NCBI RefSeq assembly: GCF_900452865.1
Contig: NZ_UGOZ01000001.1
Span: 558,001-622,000 of the forward strand
DNA from: Legionella taurinensis
GTDB taxonomy: Bacteria > Pseudomonadota > Gammaproteobacteria > Legionellales > Legionellaceae
Direction: 5' to 3'
Length of the DNA: 64,000 nt
Shown: piece by piece, positions 36,627 through 46,041 of the stretch
Layout: every line of letters starts with the position of its first letter
Numbering within the stretch: the first letter of the stretch is position 1
Translations under genes and position numbers: made by a program
Notes under the pieces: model-generated
What the model was told of the DNA's origin: nothing
The model's input: the letters and a program-made list of their open reading frames with translations, nothing else
Databases searched by the model: none

Positions 36627-36819
36627 AGTGCCGCTCCTTGTAAAGGATGTGATTGCGTTATTCCAAACGACTATAAAACCAGTACTTATCTTTTTAAGTA
36701 TAGATAAGACACGATATTAGTTCAAATTTTAAACAGTATGAGAGGCATACTGTACTGGCGCACTCTTTTATAAGGATGGACTATACTAATAAAAATTAAT
36801 GAGCAAAGGAGTGCACATC

Positions 36820-37116
36820 GTGTCGCCTGAACCTAAGCATCACCCCAAGCCACCAAAGCCACAAAAAGAGACGCGCTTTTGGAGTTCTCCTTCTGGCATG
36901 GTTGCCATCATTATTATTGGGATTATTGGCTATTTCTTGATTGTAGAGCATGGTGCTCACATTGCGAGTTTTCTTGGGGCTTCGCCTTTTTTGCTGTTAG
37001 TCTTACTCTGTCCACTCATGCATCTGTTTATGCATGGAGGACATGGTGGGCATAGAGAGGATCATCACCATAAATCGGATAACGAAGACAACAATTCTTC
37101 TGAGAATAAGGATTAA
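36820..37116 (+). CDS. DUF2933 small membrane protein
   Basis: About 98 residues: a Pro/His/Lys N-terminus, two close membrane helices (VAIIIIGIIGYFLIVEHGAH and FLLLVLLCPLMHLFM) and a His/Asp-rich tail (HGGHGGHREDHHH). The pattern of VEHxAH and CPLMHLFMHGGHG is typical of DUF2933, often found near copper genes. GTG 36820 is chosen because AAAGGAG lies 8 bases upstream; an ATG at 36799 in the same frame has no ribosome site. First gene of a three-gene operon. Confidence 0.78.
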   Translation: MSPEPKHHPKPPKPQKETRFWSSPSGMVAIIIIGIIGYFLIVEHGAHIASFLGASPFLLLVLLCPLMHLFMHGGHGGHREDHHHKSDNEDNNSSENKD

Positions 37117-37122
37117 TCGAAA

Positions 37123-37788
37123 ATGGAACATACTTCTTATGCCTATGGTTTCTGGCTGTTGGTCATTGTCAATTCGGCGATTTTTATTTTATTTGCTTAC
37201 AGTTTTACCACCACGTTTAAGGCAAAGAGAGATTGGCGCGCTTTTGGGGCTTTTTCTGCTTTCGTGGTTGCCTATTTTACTGAAATGTATGGTTTTCCTT
37301 TAACCATTTATTTACTGTCTGGATGGCTTTCTAAATATTATCCTGGAGTCGATTTATATGGTCATGATAGCGGTCATTTACTCCATACCCTCCTTGGCTT
37401 GAAAGGAGATCCCCATTTTGATGTCTTTCATATCTTAAGTTTTGTCTTTATTATTGGTGGTCTTTGGGTGATTGCCTCGGCCTGGGGTACTCTTTATCGC
37501 GCTCAAAAGAACCATCAACTGGCCACAACAGGACTTTACGCCAAAATGCGTCATCCTCAGTATGATGGTTTTATCTTAGTCATGGTTGGTTTTTTATTAC
37601 AATGGCCGACTTTGATAACCTTGGTGATGTTTCCTATATTAGTTTATATGTATGTTCGTCTTGCACGTAGAGAAGAAAAAGATGCGTTGGCGGAATTTGG
37701 TGAGGAATATAAACGCTATGCTGCGGTTACTCCTGGGTTTATACCTCGTTTTAGCAAACAACAAGAGAGCAAAGGAGGTACGCCATGA
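37123..37788 (+). CDS. Isoprenylcysteine methyltransferase-like membrane protein (ICMT/NnrU type)
   Basis: 221 residues with five or six membrane helices. The C-terminal part contains LATTGLYAKMRHPQYDGFILVMVGF and RLARREEKDALAEFGEEYKRYAAVTPGFIPRF, the SAM-binding signature of the ICMT/PEMT superfamily. The bacterial substrate is unknown. It follows the DUF2933 gene by 6 bases and overlaps the next gene (ATGA). Confidence 0.8.
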   Translation: MEHTSYAYGFWLLVIVNSAIFILFAYSFTTTFKAKRDWRAFGAFSAFVVAYFTEMYGFPLTIYLLSGWLSKYYPGVDLYGHDSGHLLHTLLGLKGDPHFDVFHILSFVFIIGGLWVIASAWGTLYRAQKNHQLATTGLYAKMRHPQYDGFILVMVGFLLQWPTLITLVMFPILVYMYVRLARREEKDALAEFGEEYKRYAAVTPGFIPRFSKQQESKGGTP

Positions 37789-38279
37789 TGTTTATGTTTC
37801 ATAGTGCCGAGATGCTCGGCCTTATCGCAATTGCGCTTGGAATCATGTTGGTCGTCTGGGCATTACGTAATGAAGGGAAAAGTATTGGATTAACCAAAGT
37901 ATTTGGATGGCTGATTGTCATTAGCGGGATTTTAGGGGAATTATGCAGTACTTATTACGCTATTAAATACTGGTATGCAGGTTATTTCCAGATGCCAACG
38001 ATGTCAGGTGAGGCATTCCTATTCCATATAGCTCAGATGTTGTCTCTCATCGCAATAGCACTGGGTATTGTTTTGATAGCATGGGCTTCACGTAACGAAG
38101 GACGTGGCATGTCGCTGGCAAAAGTCTTTGGTTGGTTGGTCGTGATCTTTGCGATTTTGGGCATGATCTGTAGTGGTTATTATGCCACTGTGTATTGGTA
38201 TAAAGGATATATTCAAACACCTGCTGGTATGTCTATGTTGATGTCACATCAAATGCCAATACAGAAACAGTCACCCTAG
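37785..38279 (+). CDS. Membrane protein with internal duplication
   Basis: 164 residues built of two homologous halves (about 4-73 and 80-149), each with two membrane helices: FHSAEMLGLIAIALGIMLVVW versus FHIAQMLSLIAIALGIVLIAW, then KVFGWLIVISGILG versus KVFGWLVVIFAILG, then YWYAGYFQ versus YWYKGYIQ. AAAGGAGG precedes the ATG. The tail has a few Met. Family not recognised. It is coupled to the methyltransferase-like gene. Confidence 0.7.
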   Translation: MMFMFHSAEMLGLIAIALGIMLVVWALRNEGKSIGLTKVFGWLIVISGILGELCSTYYAIKYWYAGYFQMPTMSGEAFLFHIAQMLSLIAIALGIVLIAWASRNEGRGMSLAKVFGWLVVIFAILGMICSGYYATVYWYKGYIQTPAGMSMLMSHQMPIQKQSP

Positions 38280-38343
38280 TCTTGGTAAGTGCCATAACAA
38301 ATTGTTACGGTACTTTATAATTTTCCATTGTCTAAACCTTTCC

Positions 38344-39165
38344 TCAATGATGCTTATAAAATCCAACGCCCTTAATATCAGTCCAGGAAGTGGTTTGATG
38401 GCAAAGGAAACATTGATCTACACGGGCTTCATGCTCATGAGCCACTTTTTTTGAAATCATATTAAAATGTTCCATATAGTGACTGGGTGGTGCTTGATGG
38501 CATTGAGCACAATCCATGGAGCGCGGGGATGGGTGTCTGAATTCAGGGATGCTCCAATGAGCCGTTTCATGACAAGCAGAACAATCGTCACCAAATAACT
38601 TAAAGTGCGTGTCCTTGTTTTGATGACAAGAGGCACAGCGTAAAGTCTGTTCTTGAGGTGATAAATGGGGGTTGACCAGTAGTGTTGGCCTATTGGATTC
38701 ATTCTGTTCTAAAAAGAGTGTAACCTGATTAATAATCAACTGTTCTTCCTCATCATTTGCATTTGAAAAAGAATGGAGTTGCTGCAATCCTAACGAAACC
38801 AAAGCATTATGATCCATCTGAGTCAGGCGTGCGTTTTTACCCTGATGTTCTGTATGACACTCGACACAACGGCCTATGTTGGCATGAAATGAAGTCGGCT
38901 GGCGTTTTAATAGAGACTCATTGTTGGCATGGCAGACGATACAATTCACCGCTTCAACCCCTTTGACTGGAGTATGGCACGCATTGCAGTTGTGACTTAA
39001 GAAAGCGTGGGCCTTGGAAAGTTCTCCAGGGCTTGCCATTCTTTGCCACTCGGCCAAGTGAGTCAAACTGCTTACCTCCTCTCCATGATAAGACCGGTAA
39101 TAGGCGACAAAAGACAGTGCCGCGATTAGGGTCAGGGCAAGTAGTGTAGCCCAGCTCAGCTTCAT
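38344..39165 (-). CDS. Heptaheme c-type cytochrome
   Basis: 273 residues with an N-terminal membrane anchor/signal (LSWATLLALTLIAALSF) and seven CxxCH haem motifs: CNACH, CIVCH, CVECH, CASCH, CSACH, CAQCH and CFLCH, with extra His residues that could be distal ligands. It lies in the periplasm, tethered to the inner membrane. The start at 39165 overlaps the cytochrome b stop by 4 bases; the longer frame runs back into that gene. It is the last step of the electron-transfer operon and would pass electrons to an unknown periplasmic acceptor. Confidence 0.88.
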   Translation of the reverse strand: MKLSWATLLALTLIAALSFVAYYRSYHGEEVSSLTHLAEWQRMASPGELSKAHAFLSHNCNACHTPVKGVEAVNCIVCHANNESLLKRQPTSFHANIGRCVECHTEHQGKNARLTQMDHNALVSLGLQQLHSFSNANDEEEQLIINQVTLFLEQNESNRPTLLVNPHLSPQEQTLRCASCHQNKDTHFKLFGDDCSACHETAHWSIPEFRHPSPRSMDCAQCHQAPPSHYMEHFNMISKKVAHEHEARVDQCFLCHQTTSWTDIKGVGFYKHH

Positions 39166-39923
39166 CGAAACCACCTTAATCCAAAATAAATTCCAGACCA
39201 CACGTGCAGACCCAGCAGAACATACAATATCAGTGCTGTAATAATGTGACACGTTAACCATTTTTGAAACAGGCGTTTGAAGTGCTCATGAAAACGGATG
39301 GCGTACTCCAGCTCAGAGATGGCATCCGCTAAGCACAAAGCACGGACCTCTGCTGATTTGATTAAATGACCATTAAGTACACTGTCTTCCAGCAACCAGG
39401 AAAGAAAGCGAGCTTTCATAAGATAAAATTTCCCGATGTTTTGATTGGAGTGTGCACTCGATTGTAATTCTTGAGCCACGACTTGGTATTGCTTTTGTAA
39501 TCCCATCAGGATTGTCTTTTTTTCATCGATTTCATGAGTCATAAAGCCCATGAGATAACGGCCAATAAAACCACTAAGCGTGACAATGAGTGTCATTGCA
39601 GTAAGGGCTATACCCAGCGCGCTATTGAATTTATGCCCTGTATGAATCAAGACTAAAATAGAGCCGATGATGCCTGTGTAAATATGCCATGACAATAGGG
39701 TATTCATGGACACATACTGCGTTACCCAATTTTTCAAAAATGAAATGCGCTTAACAAAGAGATAGAGGAGCGGAATCAGCATCAATATCGAGCCACTCAC
39801 GCCAAACACACCACCCCAAAAACTCCCGGCAAAACGAGGGGATGTATGGACGGCAAAGCCTAGCCACGTGACAAGCATTAACAATATTAAGCCCAAAACC
39901 ATCATACGTCCTTGCGTATTCAT
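39162..39923 (-). CDS. Membrane cytochrome b-like protein
   Basis: 253 residues with about six membrane helices and a cytoplasmic helical insert (about 130-205). Histidines in facing helices (SWHIYTGIIGSILVLIHTGH and CHIITALILYVLLGLHVWSG) are placed to bind two b-type haems across the membrane, as in ferric reductase or DsbD/NarI-like proteins. It is encoded between the flavo-Fe/S protein and the heptaheme cytochrome with 1-4 base overlaps, so it probably carries electrons across the membrane between them. Confidence 0.78.
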   Translation of the reverse strand: MNTQGRMMVLGLILLMLVTWLGFAVHTSPRFAGSFWGGVFGVSGSILMLIPLLYLFVKRISFLKNWVTQYVSMNTLLSWHIYTGIIGSILVLIHTGHKFNSALGIALTAMTLIVTLSGFIGRYLMGFMTHEIDEKKTILMGLQKQYQVVAQELQSSAHSNQNIGKFYLMKARFLSWLLEDSVLNGHLIKSAEVRALCLADAISELEYAIRFHEHFKRLFQKWLTCHIITALILYVLLGLHVWSGIYFGLRWFR

Positions 39924-41797
39924 TAAGCATCCACCTCAATATTTTGAGTCGCCTTGGCCTGACAGGCTAAAATAAGCCCCTGTTGCTTGTCTTCCTTTGA
40001 AAGAGCATCATCACAAGCCATGGTCACCTCTCCTGACAACAAGGTCACTTTACATAACCCGCATTGACCGGTTCGACACGCATTATCAATAGTAACACCA
40101 TTGGCTTCAGCGATTTCAAGAAGCGTACGGTCTGGCAAAATCGGAACTGTTTTTTCAGATTTCCTAAATGAAACCATCGCACGGGTATCTGCTTTGATGA
40201 AATCTTCTTGTACAATTTCTGGTTTCTTTTCTGGTCCAAACGCTTCCGTTAAAATCAAATCAGCGGGTACGTTAAGCTCTTTTAAGATACCAAGGATGGC
40301 TTTCATCATCGCAGGAGGACCACAAACATGGATGCGATGAGAGGCAATATCAGGGACAAGATGGCTGATGATGTTCTTGGTAAATAAGCCTTGTAACCCC
40401 ATCCAAACGGCTCCCTCTGAACGCAGCATCGACGCATACACATGGAGATTTAAGTATCTTTCTTGAAGTTGCTCTAATTCTTCGCGAAAGATAAACTCAT
40501 CTGTAGTGCGGCAACAGTAAAGCAAATAAATGTCATTGTGCCATCCAATATCGGTGAGGTAGCGGATGATACCCATCATCGGAGTAATACCAACCCCTCC
40601 ACAAATCAGTACAATGCTTTGTGCTTCTTCACCAGTAAAAGTAAATTTACCATTAGGTCCCATTACCTCCAGTAAATCCCCTTCCTTAATTTCGTCATGC
40701 AAATAACGAGAAAACAAGCCTTGTTCTTCTCGCTTGACGGTAATGGCACAATAATGCAATTGGGTTGGGGTGGATGCCATGGTGTAACTGCGCCTGACCG
40801 TTTTACCATCAATCACCGCAGTAAGCGTAATGAACTGACCAGGATAATAGGTAAATGGCAACGCCACCTCATGTAGTGACGCCAAATGATACGTTTTTAT
40901 TCCTGGTGCTTCTTGAAAGATACGACAAACACGAAGTTTTCCTTCCCATTTCTCTTCCGGTTCGGTGAGCGATCGCATGACTGGAAATTGTGGAACTGGA
41001 CATTTATGAACGGGGCAGGTAGGAGGAGCAGTTGGGGTGGTTTCTGATGGTGCCTCAGAAACTTTAGAGGACTTCATGGGCTCTACTGAAGGAGTTGGCA
41101 CAGGTGTTTTTGAAGATTGAGGGGATACCTCCGAAGACGAAATCGAAGGTTGATTTACTAAATGGTCAAGCAAAGCAGCAGCTCTTCTCATTTTGAAAAA
41201 ATACATCCAAATCATGACCAAAAAAAACAGACCAAATAGGCCAATAATCGTTAAATGAAAAAAAGGACCACCTAAGATGTTCTCAGCTTGAGGGACGCTT
41301 GGAAGAAGATTCATTTCGCGTTTAAACCACTGCAAGGCGATGTAGCGAGTATTTTTTCCTTCCGTCAGTGCACGAAGTGTGGCCAGGGCACTCTCGTATT
41401 GCGCAATTCCTTCCCGTAATTTTTCCAAGGCCTTCTGCATTTTAGCGTAATCGTTATTGTTGGATGCGGACAAAAGCTCGCTAAGCCCACCTTTCATGAG
41501 CGCAATGCCTGATGTGATGCGCTGATGTGCCTTTTGTTGAATTTCAAGGCGTTTTTCGGGGGATAATGTGGGTAAATTCATTAAAGAGGGGTAAAGTTCC
41601 TTAGAGGGAGTCCCTATGTTTTTCATCATGCCGCTCATTCCCTCGCCTTCTTTCTCCTTTCCTCCAGGATGATGTGCGGCATGCTCGTCTGTTGTGGGTT
41701 GAGCAAAGGAAACAGAAGCCACTGCCAACAGGAACGCAACGGATAATGTTTGAAACCCTCGAAGTCGGGTAAACTTTTTAATGTATTGAAACAGCAT
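39923..41797 (-). CDS. NAD(P)H-type FAD/[2Fe-2S] reductase with periplasmic N-terminal domain
   Basis: 624 residues. Signal peptide or anchor, a periplasmic helical domain (about 30-165, start of it Met/His-rich), one membrane helix (LTIIGLFGLFFLVMIWMYFF), a Pro/Ser-rich linker with a CPVHKCPVPQFP motif, a ferredoxin-reductase module (RRSYTMAST for FAD, VLICGGVGITPMM for NAD) and a C-terminal plant-type [2Fe-2S] domain with CRTGQCGLC and a distal Cys in LACQA. The start at 41797 has GGAGG 6 bases upstream; a longer frame lacks one. It would feed NAD(P)H electrons into the cytochrome b and heptaheme protein. Confidence 0.88.
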   Translation of the reverse strand: MLFQYIKKFTRLRGFQTLSVAFLLAVASVSFAQPTTDEHAAHHPGGKEKEGEGMSGMMKNIGTPSKELYPSLMNLPTLSPEKRLEIQQKAHQRITSGIALMKGGLSELLSASNNNDYAKMQKALEKLREGIAQYESALATLRALTEGKNTRYIALQWFKREMNLLPSVPQAENILGGPFFHLTIIGLFGLFFLVMIWMYFFKMRRAAALLDHLVNQPSISSSEVSPQSSKTPVPTPSVEPMKSSKVSEAPSETTPTAPPTCPVHKCPVPQFPVMRSLTEPEEKWEGKLRVCRIFQEAPGIKTYHLASLHEVALPFTYYPGQFITLTAVIDGKTVRRSYTMASTPTQLHYCAITVKREEQGLFSRYLHDEIKEGDLLEVMGPNGKFTFTGEEAQSIVLICGGVGITPMMGIIRYLTDIGWHNDIYLLYCCRTTDEFIFREELEQLQERYLNLHVYASMLRSEGAVWMGLQGLFTKNIISHLVPDIASHRIHVCGPPAMMKAILGILKELNVPADLILTEAFGPEKKPEIVQEDFIKADTRAMVSFRKSEKTVPILPDRTLLEIAEANGVTIDNACRTGQCGLCKVTLLSGEVTMACDDALSKEDKQQGLILACQAKATQNIEVDA

Positions 41798-42225
41798 CCT
41801 TTCCCTCCAAAAGCTCACTTAAAAGGTCGATTCATGAAATGGCTTAAGTGGAGCAGTCCGCACAAGTATTTTTCTTATTCACTAAAAGACCCTTCTGTAT
41901 TTTAAGCTGAGATTATTTGTTTTCCTGTCTTCTATTAGTTTATCCCATATTCTGTAACAAATTTCCAATAACTCAAAAGGGTATGACTATGAATTCTGGA
42001 GTAATTCATTCCATTGATTAGAAACTCAGTCCAATCAGTACGTTATTTGCTCTTTTTTGAGGTTTTGTCTATTCTATAATAGACGCTTTTTTAAGAGATG
42101 TCCTCTGCGAATCTTAAAGAATGAAGAGAAGACACACGCTTTGATAACCCTATTGAGTTCAATCGGTTAAGTGCCAATTCAGCCACAGCAGAGAACATGA
42201 TGACGCCAGGATGGAGGAATTGCCA
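41798..42225. other. Intergenic region between divergent genes, with orphan hairpin
   Basis: No gene seen. At 42067-42092 the plus strand has GTCTATT-CTAT-AATAGAC followed by GC and six T, which looks like an intrinsic terminator, although no plus-strand gene lies upstream. It could end a small untranslated RNA or be chance in AT-rich DNA. Confidence 0.35.
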
Positions 42226-42600
42226 ATGGGAAGGCAATGGATAGTTTTCATAGGGTGCGTGGTCTTAAGTTTATTGACGACTGTTTCGTTAGCACAATAT
42301 CGAAATGTCGTGTTTTCGGTGGAGTACTCAAAAGCCTCTCCTATAAAAAATACTCCTCTTAAAAAAGCCACATTAATAATCAAAATCTATTATTATGGCT
42401 ATCCAAGAGGGCATTCCTCAGTGCTCACTGATGAAAAGCAACATTTCATCATGGGTTATGATGATCAATATCAAATTGCTCTTGAACTCATTGCGATTTC
42501 GGGACAAGAACAATATAAAGCCTTATGCCGTGGAGAATCGAAACCAGGGCAGTCGAAATTAATAGTCGTTTGTATGCCGTATAAGAAAAAGAACTCATAA
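42226..42600 (+). CDS. Small secreted protein of unknown function
   Basis: 124 residues with a signal peptide (about 1-24, ending SLAQY) and a beta-rich mature part with two Cys (ALCRGE and VVCMPY) that may pair. The start at 42226 is supported by GGAGG 8 bases upstream; an earlier in-frame ATG overlaps that site. In general layout (signal, beta-rich domain, Cys pair near the C-terminus) it resembles the protein at 63105-63536. Function unknown. Confidence 0.6.
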   Translation: MGRQWIVFIGCVVLSLLTTVSLAQYRNVVFSVEYSKASPIKNTPLKKATLIIKIYYYGYPRGHSSVLTDEKQHFIMGYDDQYQIALELIAISGQEQYKALCRGESKPGQSKLIVVCMPYKKKNS

Positions 42601-42630
42601 AGAGGTGGTGTGACTGTTTGCCTCGTATTT

Positions 42631-43500
42631 CTAAGTGAGCTCATGACCAATAATCACTTCCGCACTTTGCAAAATATTCTGAATTTCTTCAGTAATTTCT
42701 TCTTGGCGCAGTAAATTGAGACGATTGTTTAATGCATTTTTTTTATTTTCTAAGCGATCTAATGCCTGGTTTAAATGAAACATTCTTTGATGATTCTCCG
42801 CAAAAAACGATTGGTAAAAAATCGAATAACACATGGCCAGTAAATAATGCTCCACCAAGTCAGCGAAAAACTGGTCTTTGGATAAATTCAAAACGGGTGG
42901 CACAGAAAAATGATGCGCAGGTCTTGTATCAAATTCTTTAAAGGGCTGCCAGGTTTTTACTTGAATTTGATTTTGCTCTTCCTCATTGCAAAGAATATTC
43001 CATTGCCAAGAATGCCATGTCTTATTTCTTTGTAATAAGGCTTTTTCTAATGCTTCTAACACGTTTGCAATCACGCCTGGGATTTCTTCAATGGCATTGG
43101 GTCCATCTATTGTTGCTAAGACACGAGAATCATTAGCCATTTTTAATGCCAGTTTATGCCCCACAAGAACGAGCGCTGGTTCCAATTCAGAATGTTGCTC
43201 TTTGCGAGCTTCTAACTGATGAAGCACATTATCATTAAAAGGACCACAAAAGCCTCGTTCTGAGCCAATAACAATAGAAACCAACAGCTGATGCCCTTGT
43301 TGATTCATGGGGGGCATGGGATAGAAACTTAAAAAATCACTGCTCACCTCACGAATGGTTTTAATGACTTGGTCCTGCATGGCAAGAAATTGGGTGATTT
43401 TGCCTATTTCAATTAAAGAAAGATTTTTCATGGCCGTCATGATGTTGCCAATTTCTTCTAGGGTATGAACATGTTCTTTTAGTTTCGTTCGCTTAGTCAT
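42631..43500 (-). CDS. atpG: N-ATPase gamma subunit
   Basis: 289 residues, gamma family: N-terminal helix (KEHVHTLEEIGNIMTAMKNLSLIEI), central GSERGFCGPFND Rossmann-like motif and a long C-terminal helix (NKKNALNNRLNLLRQEEITEEIQNIL). It forms the rotating shaft inside the alpha3-beta3 head. Last gene of the minus-strand atp operon, 57 bases after atpA. More diverged than housekeeping F1 gamma. Confidence 0.85.
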   Translation of the reverse strand: MTKRTKLKEHVHTLEEIGNIMTAMKNLSLIEIGKITQFLAMQDQVIKTIREVSSDFLSFYPMPPMNQQGHQLLVSIVIGSERGFCGPFNDNVLHQLEARKEQHSELEPALVLVGHKLALKMANDSRVLATIDGPNAIEEIPGVIANVLEALEKALLQRNKTWHSWQWNILCNEEEQNQIQVKTWQPFKEFDTRPAHHFSVPPVLNLSKDQFFADLVEHYLLAMCYSIFYQSFFAENHQRMFHLNQALDRLENKKNALNNRLNLLRQEEITEEIQNILQSAEVIIGHELT

Positions 43501-43557
43501 AATCCCATCCCAGTGGTCAATGATACTGATTATTTTGGAATGGATAAGAAGTCCGTT

Positions 43558-45030
43558 CTATGCCATTAGCCACTCTTTGACAGCCTTTTTCCATTGTTCT
43601 CGCGGGCTTCCCAATGAGAAATTGCTCTGTTTTATTTCTTCCTCTATTTTGTTGAGGATTTTGGGGATGTCTTCTAAATTCAATTCGTCAAAGAAACCCT
43701 CGTTGTAGGCAATAAGCCATGCGAGTTGAAATTCAATAGGTAGTGGTGAACATCGCTCTTGTTTCAGAATTTCTCTTAAAATTCGCCCTTTTTGAATTTG
43801 CTTTTGCATTTTGGCATCCAGTTTCGCCCCAAAGCGAGTGAACATTTCCAAATCAAGAAATTGCATGTAATCGAGTTTCATTCGACCGGCTTCTTTTTTA
43901 ATTTGCGGATGCTGAGCTTTACCACCGATGCGTGAGACTGATTTGGTGATATCAATGGCTGGAAGAAATCCAGAAGAGAATAATGATTCATCAAAAAAGA
44001 TTTGCCCATCGGTGATTGAGATGAGATTCGTAGGAATATAAGTGGCCATTTCACCTTCTTTGGTTTCGATAATAGGAAGCGCTGTCATACTGCCGCCGCC
44101 CATTTCAGGGGAAAGGCAGGTTGAGCGCTCTAATAAACGGGAATGCAGATAAAAAATGTCCGCAGGAAACGCTTCACGTCCAGGAGGTCTACGCAGTAGA
44201 AGAGACAGTTCACGATAACTATTGGCATGAGCACTCAAATCATCATAGACCACCAGCGTATCGAAACCTTTTTTCATCCAGTGTTCGGCAATGGCACACC
44301 CTGCAAAAGGAGCCAGATAAAGTAATCCTGGTAAAGCCGTCGCTTGGGCCACCACAACAGTCGTATAGTCCAAGGCGTTGTTTTTTTTTAATAATTGAAT
44401 CGTAGTGCTCACTGTGGAACGCTTTTGGCCAATCAACACATAGACACAATACACTTTTTTATCATTTTGATTCATCACCATGTCAATGGCCAGAGCGCTT
44501 TTACCAAGCCCATTATCCCCGATAAGTAACTCCCTTTGTCCTTTTCCAATGGGGATTAAATTATCAATAATCTTATTGCCTGTGTACAATGGCTGATTCA
44601 CAAAGTCGCGGTGAAGAATAGGTGGTGACAACCTATCGAGCAACCCTTGTTCCTCATAGGGAGGAATCTCACCGCCATCTAATGGATTGCCTAGAGGATC
44701 AATCACTCGTCCAAGCAATTTATCGCCTACAGGAATACTCAATGCTCGCTTCAGAGGAAAAATAGAGGTGCCTGCTTTTAATTTTTTGGTTTGTACCAAC
44801 ATAACAGCGCCAACCAGGTCTTCCGTGAGATGGAACACCATAGCGATACAGCACTCATCCTCTGAAATAAGAATTTCATCAATGGTGGCAGAAGGCAAGC
44901 CCTTAATCCAGATAATGCCATCTCCGACAGAAACCACCTGTCCCTGTTCGGATGCCTTGATTTGAAATTGATAGCTCTCAAGACGTTGTCGTTGCTTCTC
45001 AAGAAAAGAAGAGGTGTTAGGCCAGTTCAT
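43558..45030 (-). CDS. atpA: N-ATPase alpha subunit
   Basis: 490 residues. P-loop GDNGLGKS, where housekeeping alpha subunits usually have [50 protein letters not shown]; and the Arg-finger region [10 protein letters not shown] are all present. It forms the non-catalytic nucleotide sites of the head. It overlaps the atpF end by 14 bases. Shorter and more diverged than typical F1 alpha, as known for N-type ATPases. Confidence 0.9.
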   Translation of the reverse strand: MNWPNTSSFLEKQRQRLESYQFQIKASEQGQVVSVGDGIIWIKGLPSATIDEILISEDECCIAMVFHLTEDLVGAVMLVQTKKLKAGTSIFPLKRALSIPVGDKLLGRVIDPLGNPLDGGEIPPYEEQGLLDRLSPPILHRDFVNQPLYTGNKIIDNLIPIGKGQRELLIGDNGLGKSALAIDMVMNQNDKKVYCVYVLIGQKRSTVSTTIQLLKKNNALDYTTVVVAQATALPGLLYLAPFAGCAIAEHWMKKGFDTLVVYDDLSAHANSYRELSLLLRRPPGREAFPADIFYLHSRLLERSTCLSPEMGGGSMTALPIIETKEGEMATYIPTNLISITDGQIFFDESLFSSGFLPAIDITKSVSRIGGKAQHPQIKKEAGRMKLDYMQFLDLEMFTRFGAKLDAKMQKQIQKGRILREILKQERCSPLPIEFQLAWLIAYNEGFFDELNLEDIPKILNKIEEEIKQSNFSLGSPREQWKKAVKEWLMA

Positions 45031-45760
45031 TTTTTGTCTCTGTAAAGAATTTTAATTCATCACGAAGATTGGCTTGCAAGCACATGGGACCCATTTGAAG
45101 GGTTACTCCTGCGAGAAGCTTTGGATTTTCTGTAAAGCACACTGTGAGTTTCTTTGGCACCAATTGTTCAATGACGTGTAACAGATTCTGCTTTTGGTGT
45201 TCTTTGATGGGGTAGGCCGTTTGTATCGAAACGGTTTCTTCCTCAGGTACAGTATTTAGCCATTGCCATTGTTCCACTGGGAAATGATGGAGCTCCTCGA
45301 TGGTTTTTTCAATGATTTTCTCTTCAAGATGTGCATCCGCAAAAGGGATTAACAATTTTTCAGCAAATTTCCCAGCCAAAAGGAACGCTTCCTTGGCATT
45401 GTTTTCAATGAGGGCTGAGGCTCGTTGCATTTCATGGGAAAAAATCTGCTCTTTTTCTTGACGCAATTGTTTTTCAAAATGGAGCCTTTCTTCCGATTTC
45501 CATTGTTCTATCGCCTCGTGCCACTCGTTTTGTAGGGTCGCTTTCTCTTGTTGCCAATCGGTAAGACGATTTTCATAGGTTGTTTGCAATTGTTTTGCTT
45601 CCTTGTGAAGTGCTTCAGCATTTTCTAATTGTTCTTGCACTCTTTTTTTTCGTTCTAATAGGGTTTTTTGTATGGGCGCATAAAGAAAGCGTTTTAAAAT
45701 CCAAATAAGAATAAGAAAATTAATGAGTTCTAATGAAAAAGTGGTCCAAGAGAGTTCCAT
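45017..45760 (-). CDS. atpF: N-ATPase b subunit with delta-like C-terminus
   Basis: 247 residues, much longer than ordinary b (about 160). One N-terminal membrane helix ([18 protein letters not shown]), a long charged coiled coil (about 30-150), then a globular end whose [22 protein letters not shown] resembles the last segment of the F1 delta subunit. No separate delta gene exists in this operon, so this protein probably serves as both stator stalk and delta, the usual state in N-ATPases. Confidence 0.85.
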   Translation of the reverse strand: MELSWTTFSLELINFLILIWILKRFLYAPIQKTLLERKKRVQEQLENAEALHKEAKQLQTTYENRLTDWQQEKATLQNEWHEAIEQWKSEERLHFEKQLRQEKEQIFSHEMQRASALIENNAKEAFLLAGKFAEKLLIPFADAHLEEKIIEKTIEELHHFPVEQWQWLNTVPEEETVSIQTAYPIKEHQKQNLLHVIEQLVPKKLTVCFTENPKLLAGVTLQMGPMCLQANLRDELKFFTETKNELA

Positions 45761-45765
45761 TGGCT

Positions 45766-46041
45766 TTATCCCTGTTGCGTTACCAAATAAGACAATAATG
45801 GATTTCTAAAGAGAATAATCAAAACAATCACCAAACAATAAATGGCTAACGATTCGATCATGGCCAAACCAATAAATAAGGTTCTGGTGATGGATTTTTC
45901 GGCTTCAGGTTGCCTTGCCAACGCATCCAGAGCGTGACTAATCGCACGCCCCATGGCCAGGGCTGGCCCTATGGTACCTATGGCAATGGCTATTGCTGCA
46001 ATAACGGTTGACGCCAAACTAAACCAACTCATGTCATTCAT
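45766..46041 (-). CDS. atpE: N-ATPase c subunit (rotor ring)
   Basis: 91 residues, two helices linked by ARQPEA. The ion-binding helix reads GLAMIESLAIY: Glu 63, Ser 64 and Tyr 68 match the Na-binding signature ES..IY of Na-type c rings. The first-helix ligand (Gln in Ilyobacter tartaricus, Glu in many N-ATPases) is Met 30 here (PALAMGRA), so Na coordination would be incomplete. Ion specificity (Na or H) therefore stays open. Start overlaps the atpB end by 4 bases... in the order atpB-atpE on the minus strand. Confidence 0.88.
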   Translation of the reverse strand: MNDMSWFSLASTVIAAIAIAIGTIGPALAMGRAISHALDALARQPEAEKSITRTLFIGLAMIESLAIYCLVIVLIILFRNPLLSYLVTQQG

